The position numbers and the translations under genes are program-made. This document shows positions 59,738 through 64,000 of a DNA stretch of 64,000 nt, in pieces. The stretch spans positions 4,935 through 68,934 of the forward strand of contig DAOUBQ010000077.1 of assembly GCA_034432755.1 (NCBI GenBank), read 5' to 3'. Within the stretch, counting starts at the first letter, position 1. Each line of letters opens with the position of its first letter. A model generated the notes under the pieces. It ran no database searches. It was not told the origin of the DNA and worked only from the letters and a program-made list of their open reading frames with translations. Source of the DNA: UBA5195 sp034432755. Its GTDB lineage: Bacteria; Chloroflexota; Anaerolineae; Anaerolineales; Villigracilaceae.

Positions 59738-60478
59738 ATGAAAGAGTGGATTTACTCCCGCAACGCCGTCTATGAAACCCTGCGCGCCCGGCGGCGACAG
59801 GTTTTTTCGCTTCTGCTGGCCGAGGGCCTTCAGCCGAACGAGAAACTGGTGCAAATTTTCAACCTGGCCCAGGAGCGCAAGTGCAAAATCGAAAGAGCGC
59901 CGCGCGCCCGTCTCGATAAAATCCACCCCAATCACCAGGGCGTGGTGCTAGAAGCCTCGGGCTACCCGTATGCCGACCTGACCGATGTTTTTGAGCAGGC
60001 CGAAAAACGCGCCGAGCCGCTTTTTGTGCTGCTGCTCGATACGCTCAACGACCCGCAAAACTTCGGTGCGCTTTTGCGTACGGCAGAAGCGGTTGGCGTG
60101 CATGGCGTAGTCATCCCGCTGGCGCGAACGGTGGCAGTGACACCGGCGGTCGTCAACGCTTCTTCGGGAGCCAGCGAACACCTGCTGGTGGCGCAGGCCA
60201 ACCTGCACCAAGCCCTCGAGGCGCTTAAAAAGGCGGGGGCCTGGGTGGTGGGGTTGGAAGGCGGCGGGGCAGCCACAGATGCGAGTCAGGTGCGGCTGGA
60301 TGGCGCGCTAGGGCTGGTGGTCGGTTCAGAGGGGGAGGGCATGCGCCCGCTGACGCGTAAATCCTGTGATGTCTTGATGAAATTGCCGATGCGCGGTCAC
60401 ATCCAATCGCTCAACGCGGCGGTGGCCGGGTCGGTGGCGCTGTACCTGGCCTCTATGGCGAGAGAGAAGCGCAAGTAG
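59738..60478 (+). CDS. rlmB: 23S rRNA 2'-O-methyltransferase RlmB-like (SpoU family)
   Basis: 246 residues. N-terminal substrate-binding domain begins KEWIYSRNAVYETLRARRR. The SPOUT knot domain has the three SpoU motifs: LDTLNDPQNFGALLRTAEA, LVVGSEGEGMRPL and LPMRGHIQSLNAAVAGSVAL. RlmB methylates G2251 in the peptidyl-transferase loop. Exact position is inferred from the N-terminal domain. A TTG two codons earlier is possible. Confidence 0.9.
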   Translation: MKEWIYSRNAVYETLRARRRQVFSLLLAEGLQPNEKLVQIFNLAQERKCKIERAPRARLDKIHPNHQGVVLEASGYPYADLTDVFEQAEKRAEPLFVLLLDTLNDPQNFGALLRTAEAVGVHGVVIPLARTVAVTPAVVNASSGASEHLLVAQANLHQALEALKKAGAWVVGLEGGGAATDASQVRLDGALGLVVGSEGEGMRPLTRKSCDVLMKLPMRGHIQSLNAAVAGSVALYLASMAREKRK

Positions 60479-60672
60479 GCTTTTGTTGATACGTTGCAGA
60501 ATTGGGCGGCAATTTCTGCCGCGCTGGATGGCAGGATTTTCAGGATGCGTTGCGTGTGCCTGGCGTATTCGTGGTTCAAAGGGTTTTTTTGCGGTAAACT
60601 CACCGTTTGGGTTTGCCTTGATTTTTCCAAATTGTAGAGCAAGTGCGGATTTCCGCGCATGGAGGAGCAATG

Positions 60673-62007
60673 ATGGCTCAAGCAATCATCCATTTTCCAA
60701 AAGGCTTTCTGTGGGGCTGCGCCACTGCTGCGCACCAGGTAGAAGGCAATAACACCAACAACAACTGGTATTACTGGGAAGAGCAGGGTCATACGCAACA
60801 CAAATCGGGCCTGGCTTGCGATTGGTGGGGCGGACGCTGGAAGGAAGACATGGACCGCGCCGCCGAAACCGGTCAAAACACACACCGTCTTTCTGTGGAG
60901 TGGAGCAGAATCCAGCCAACTCCCGACCGTTGGGATGAAGACGCGCTGGAACGCTACCGCGCCATGCTGCGCGGCATGAATGAGCGCGGAATCATGCCTA
61001 TGGTTACGCTGCACCACTTTAGCGACCCGCTCTGGCTGTTCGAGCAAGATTCTTGGGAAAATGAAACCGTTGTGCCGCTGTTTGAGACGTACGTCCGCAA
61101 AGTGGTGGATGCGCTCAAAGAATACACCAACCTGTGGTGTACCATCAATGAACCGAACGTGTACGCGCTCAATGGCTATGTGGCGGGCAATTTCCCAACC
61201 GGCAAATCGGGGCATAAGGGCATGAACCTGGCAATGAAAGTTCTTGCCAATATGCTGCGTGCTCATGCCGCTGCCTACAAGGCCATTCATGAAATTCAGC
61301 GCGAGGCGCGCGTGGGCTATGCTCTGCACTACCGCCCAATGGTGGCAGCGCGCCCCTGGATGCCGCTCGATGCGCTGATGCGCGACATCCAGCACAATGG
61401 AATCAACATGGCTTTCCCCAGCGCGCTCAGCACGGGTGTGATGAAATCACCGCTTGGGCATGTGCGAATCCCCGAAGTGAAGGGTCTGCAAGATTACCTG
61501 GGGTTGAACTACTACTCGGTGGATACCGTCCAATTTGACCTGTTCAACCCCAAAGAACTATTTGCCCGCCGCTACTACCCCGCCGAGAGCGACCTTTCGG
61601 CCACCAGGTTCATCGCCAACATTCCTGAAGGGTTGTTCGACAGCCTGAAATGGGCCACAAAGACCTACCCCGACTTACCCATCATCATTACCGAAAACGG
61701 GGTAGAAGACCCCGATGACCGCCTGCGTCCGCGCTACCTGGCCCAGCACATTCAGCAGGTATGGCGCGCCGTCAATTTCAACTGGCCGGTCAAAGGCTAC
61801 TTTCACTGGTCGCTGGTGGATAACTTCGAGTGGGAGCGCGGCTGGACGCAGCGCTTTGGCCTGTGGGGGTTGGATGTGGAAACCCAAGCCCGCATTCGCC
61901 GCCCCAGCGTAGATTTATACGCCGAAATTTGCAAAGAAAACGGCCTTTCGAGCGAAATGGTCAAAAAATATGCGCCTGAAGTGCTGGAAAAGATGTTTCC
62001 GGGATAG
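60673..62007 (+). CDS. Family 1 glycoside hydrolase (beta-glucosidase type)
   Basis: 444 residues. It begins HFPKGFLWGCATAAHQVEG, the GH1 N-terminal signature. Acid/base Glu is in CTINEPNVYA; nucleophile Glu in IIITENGVEDP. GYFHWSLVDNFEWERGW is the conserved aglycone/-1 site region. No signal peptide, so intracellular hydrolysis of imported beta-glycosides is likely. Start chosen because GGAGGA is 6 nt before this ATG; an adjacent ATG 3 nt earlier is too close. It may supply sugar to the neighbouring pathway, but is on the opposite strand. Confidence 0.93.
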   Translation: MAQAIIHFPKGFLWGCATAAHQVEGNNTNNNWYYWEEQGHTQHKSGLACDWWGGRWKEDMDRAAETGQNTHRLSVEWSRIQPTPDRWDEDALERYRAMLRGMNERGIMPMVTLHHFSDPLWLFEQDSWENETVVPLFETYVRKVVDALKEYTNLWCTINEPNVYALNGYVAGNFPTGKSGHKGMNLAMKVLANMLRAHAAAYKAIHEIQREARVGYALHYRPMVAARPWMPLDALMRDIQHNGINMAFPSALSTGVMKSPLGHVRIPEVKGLQDYLGLNYYSVDTVQFDLFNPKELFARRYYPAESDLSATRFIANIPEGLFDSLKWATKTYPDLPIIITENGVEDPDDRLRPRYLAQHIQQVWRAVNFNWPVKGYFHWSLVDNFEWERGWTQRFGLWGLDVETQARIRRPSVDLYAEICKENGLSSEMVKKYAPEVLEKMFPG

Positions 62008-62126
62008 CCGGGCTCTCTCTGGCTTTGCCGGTTTTGCTATTTCTGCAAAGTTACGGTAGTCCGCTTGAGCTGGCTTTGCAGTTTGGGCGGTTTTTGGGGC
62101 CAAACACCCCGCCAAAGGAGGCCGTT

Positions 62127-62888
62127 ATGACCCAGCCAGACTCTTTCGACCCTTCCTTGGCTCTGCGCATTCCAGCCATCGAATATCACGATACGGAATA
62201 CAAAGGTGGGCAGACGGTGCAGATGACCACCGCCTGGTTCTTGTCCCAGTTGCAGTGGCTGAGTGATAATGGCTATCATGCACTCAGCGGCGAGGAAATT
62301 TTGCGCTTCGTGAGGGGCGAATACCAGCCACCGAAGCGCTCGTGTTTCTTGCGTTTCGATGTGGGCATGCCCATCTATAAAAATCTTCAAGAAGTGATTG
62401 TTCCGGCTCTTGTGCGGTTTTCCTTTCACGCCACATTTTTTGTGCTGACCAGCGCCATCAAAGAGACCAGCAGAACCAACTATGTTTGCTGGAGTCACCT
62501 GCGCGAATGGGAGCAGACCGGCCTGGTGGAAATCGGCTCACACGGCGTTTATCACCCTGATTACCGCGCCGCGCCCACCGCCACCCGCGTTTGGGATGCG
62601 CGTGAGAGCAAGCGCATCATCGAGACCCAACTCGGCCACCCGATTCCTTTTTTCTGTTTCCCCTACGATTCCGTCTCGAATAAGCCCGGCGCGCTGCTGA
62701 AATTATTTGGCTACCAGCTGGGTTTTGCAGGCAACTCGCGCCCCAAAGACCGCAGCGTGCAGTTCAAAGACCCCAATCTGTTTTCGCTGCCGTGCTACTA
62801 CCCCTACAGTTACAAAACAATCTATCCGTTGATGACCGGAACGGCCAAACTGACCTTCGGCCAGATGATAGAAGCAGCCATAAAATAA
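62127..62888 (+). CDS. CE4-like polysaccharide deacetylase family protein, divergent motif 1
   Basis: 253 residues. Motif 2 IGSHGVYHPDY (HxxxH) and motif 3-like FFCFPYDS are present. Motif 1 is LRFDVGMP instead of TFDDG, so one metal-site Asp is replaced by Val. The fold is likely but metal-dependent deacetylation is uncertain. No signal peptide. AAAGGAGG precedes the ATG. It lies 119 nt after the GH1 gene. Confidence 0.75.
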   Translation: MTQPDSFDPSLALRIPAIEYHDTEYKGGQTVQMTTAWFLSQLQWLSDNGYHALSGEEILRFVRGEYQPPKRSCFLRFDVGMPIYKNLQEVIVPALVRFSFHATFFVLTSAIKETSRTNYVCWSHLREWEQTGLVEIGSHGVYHPDYRAAPTATRVWDARESKRIIETQLGHPIPFFCFPYDSVSNKPGALLKLFGYQLGFAGNSRPKDRSVQFKDPNLFSLPCYYPYSYKTIYPLMTGTAKLTFGQMIEAAIK

Positions 62889-62934
62889 ACGAACGTCTCA
62901 AAGGCTGCCAATCACCTTCGGGACAATTTCCTGG

Positions 62935-63738
62935 TTATGCTGCAACGGTGTAAGCGAGCAGTATCCAGCCAACGCCTGCAATCTCACCCCAGCCGTTCAA
63001 CTCGCGGGTGATTTCAACCACCTGGTCTTTGCGCAGCGTTCCGGCCAAGGGGGCATTCAGGGCCGGTTCCCGGCGGATGTTCAGCGACAGGATGTTGACC
63101 CGCGCCCGGCGCGCCAGCCGAAAGCCGAGCGCGGTGGTTGGAATCAGGGCCGAGCGTTGGGGGATGGGGGCCTGCGCTTCGCTTGCAGTCTCCGTCCATG
63201 CCTTCCAGAAAATATCCAGCGGGAGGGCGCGCGCCGCGCCCTGCGCCGGGGTCGCGCAGCGTGGGTCGTGCAGATAGGCATGGCGGATATCCAGCCCCAC
63301 TACGATGGCGAAATGCGGCCCGCCGGGGCCGTATTCCATTAAACCTGCCTCAGCCAACGTCTGGTAGCGCAGTGCGGCCAGGACGGGCTTGCTTGCCGCC
63401 AGAAAGGCGAACAGGTCTTGCATCCCCAGCCCGGTACGCGATTCGGTTTGAATCCCCAGGCTTGCCAGCGCCGCGCGAATTTGGGGGAGGCTGAAATGAG
63501 AATCGGCGGGCAGCGCAAAACGAGAGGAGAATACATCGGGCGTCATCGCCGAATTGGGCAGGTAGGCGCGTATCAACATCACTGCCGCCGCCGCGCCGCT
63601 GTCGTTTTGACGGGAATTGGACCCGGCCCCAACCTGTGAAACGAAAGGGACGGGTAGGGTGGTCAATGGCTTGAAGGACGTTTCCAGCGTAACTTCAGAT
63701 TCCAAACCGGTATCGAGATTGGTGACCTGGTAGCGCAT
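62935..63738 (-). CDS. C39-like protein with SH3-like tail, lacking catalytic Cys
   Basis: 267 residues. PVPFVSQVGAGSNSRQNDSG leads into the helix where C39 peptidases have DCG; here it is DSG, so Ser47 replaces the nucleophile. His (GGPHFAIVVGLD) and Asp (YLHDPR) of the triad remain. The C-terminal 65 residues (ILSLNIRREPALNAPLAG) form an SH3b-like domain. An inactive, peptide-binding role is likely, or a Ser-based activity. GGAG sits 9 nt before the ATG. It is convergent with the deacetylase. Confidence 0.75.
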   Translation of the reverse strand: MRYQVTNLDTGLESEVTLETSFKPLTTLPVPFVSQVGAGSNSRQNDSGAAAAVMLIRAYLPNSAMTPDVFSSRFALPADSHFSLPQIRAALASLGIQTESRTGLGMQDLFAFLAASKPVLAALRYQTLAEAGLMEYGPGGPHFAIVVGLDIRHAYLHDPRCATPAQGAARALPLDIFWKAWTETASEAQAPIPQRSALIPTTALGFRLARRARVNILSLNIRREPALNAPLAGTLRKDQVVEITRELNGWGEIAGVGWILLAYTVAA

Positions 63739-63856
63739 GGGGTTGGCTCCGTGTGAGAGGCGTTTCTTTTACTATAAATGAATTTCAATGTCCTGACAAC
63801 CGCTTGTGGTACCAATTTACCGCTTCGTGTTAACTTTGTCTTTGCGCAGAGTACAC

Positions 63857-63862
63857 TATAAT
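63857..63862 (+). promoter_or_regulatory. -10 box of the terminal regulator gene
   Basis: TATAAT ends 8 nt before the ATG at 63871, with no Shine-Dalgarno; leaderless or nearly so. Confidence 0.55.
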
Positions 63863-63870
63863 TTTCCCCC

Positions 63871-64000
63871 ATGCAAACCCATTCTGCCTCGGCGCGCATT
63901 TTCCTGCTCGGCGAACCGCGCCTGGAATATGAAACGGAGACCTTGCCCCTGCCGGGGCGCGAATCCCTGCTGCGCCTGCTGGTGCGGCTGGCTTTACAGC
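63871..64000 (+). CDS. BTAD/SARP-type transcriptional regulator (N-terminus only)
   Basis: 43 codons before the window ends. ARIFLLGEPRLEYETETLPL followed by GRESLLRLLVRLAL resembles the N-terminal winged-helix start of SARP/BTAD regulators, which often read (L)RIxLLGxFRLxxDGxPxxLP and then a KxRALLAYLAL helix. The rest is outside the window. The family call is an inference. Confidence 0.6.
   Translation, partial: MQTHSASARIFLLGEPRLEYETETLPLPGRESLLRLLVRLALQ

Noticed and set aside
1..64000. tRNA, rRNA, tmRNA genes and replication origin
   Set aside because: I looked for T-arm-like GGTTCGAATC motifs, rRNA blocks and DnaA-box clusters by eye and saw none. A tRNAscan-SE/Infernal run would be needed to exclude small RNAs.

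Overview
The window looks like chromosomal DNA of a Chloroflexota bacterium, most likely class Anaerolineae. This is an inference from gene content and style: moderately high GC, lipoproteins with long Pro/Thr linkers, PD40 (TolB-like) propellers, HD-GYP regulators, DUF951, DUF1786, SorC-type regulators and the start of a BTAD-like regulator. No rRNA, tRNA, CRISPR array or intact mobile element was seen, so the exact taxon cannot be fixed from here.

Layout. 1-13.0 kb is mainly housekeeping: the 5' end of msrA, clpC, a multidomain wall hydrolase, a decayed LacI-type regulator, a sigma factor/DegV/small membrane protein operon, a CHAD-ppk pair (polyphosphate) and mutL. 13.1-28.5 kb holds a lipoprotein hydrolase, a HAD phosphatase, a CtpA-type protease, a YugP-type metalloprotease, an RNase H-fold protein, an esterase, a transposase remnant, an MscS channel, a Cas4-like membrane nuclease carried on two overlapping genes, nadK, recN, a methyltransferase and moxR. 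28.6-37.3 kb is a signalling block: two sensor kinases, a stand-alone receiver, two HD-GYP output proteins and a PD40 protein. 37.3-44.4 kb is mixed (unknown protein, smpB, MFS transporter, orphan pxpB, patatin, CrtC/AttH-like protein, DUF1786).

44.7-59.4 kb, all on the minus strand, is a sugar-catabolic locus. A SorC regulator is followed by a KdsD-like SIS isomerase, a zinc alcohol dehydrogenase, a SAF-domain (DXR-like) oxidoreductase and a FucI/AraA-like isomerase. After a 200-nt leader come an RbsABC-type importer (binding protein, permease, double ATPase, second permease), an FGGY kinase, a DUF4432 epimerase-like protein, a ribulose-phosphate-3-epimerase-like protein and a second SorC regulator. 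Isomerase, FGGY kinase and 3-epimerase suggest aldose to ketose to ketose phosphate to a pentose-phosphate intermediate. The true substrate cannot be read from sequence. 59.7-64 kb carries rlmB, a GH1 beta-glycosidase, a CE4-like deacetylase, a C39-like protein that lacks the catalytic Cys, and the start of a regulator.

Three patterns stand out. At least seven genes have a -10 hexamer ending exactly 6 nt before the start codon and no Shine-Dalgarno, as expected for leaderless mRNAs. Short degenerate repeat tracts occur in intergenic DNA and in frame inside mutL and a methyltransferase. The Cas4-like nuclease has its Fe-S ligands and catalytic motifs divided between two polypeptides, each with a membrane helix at the junction.
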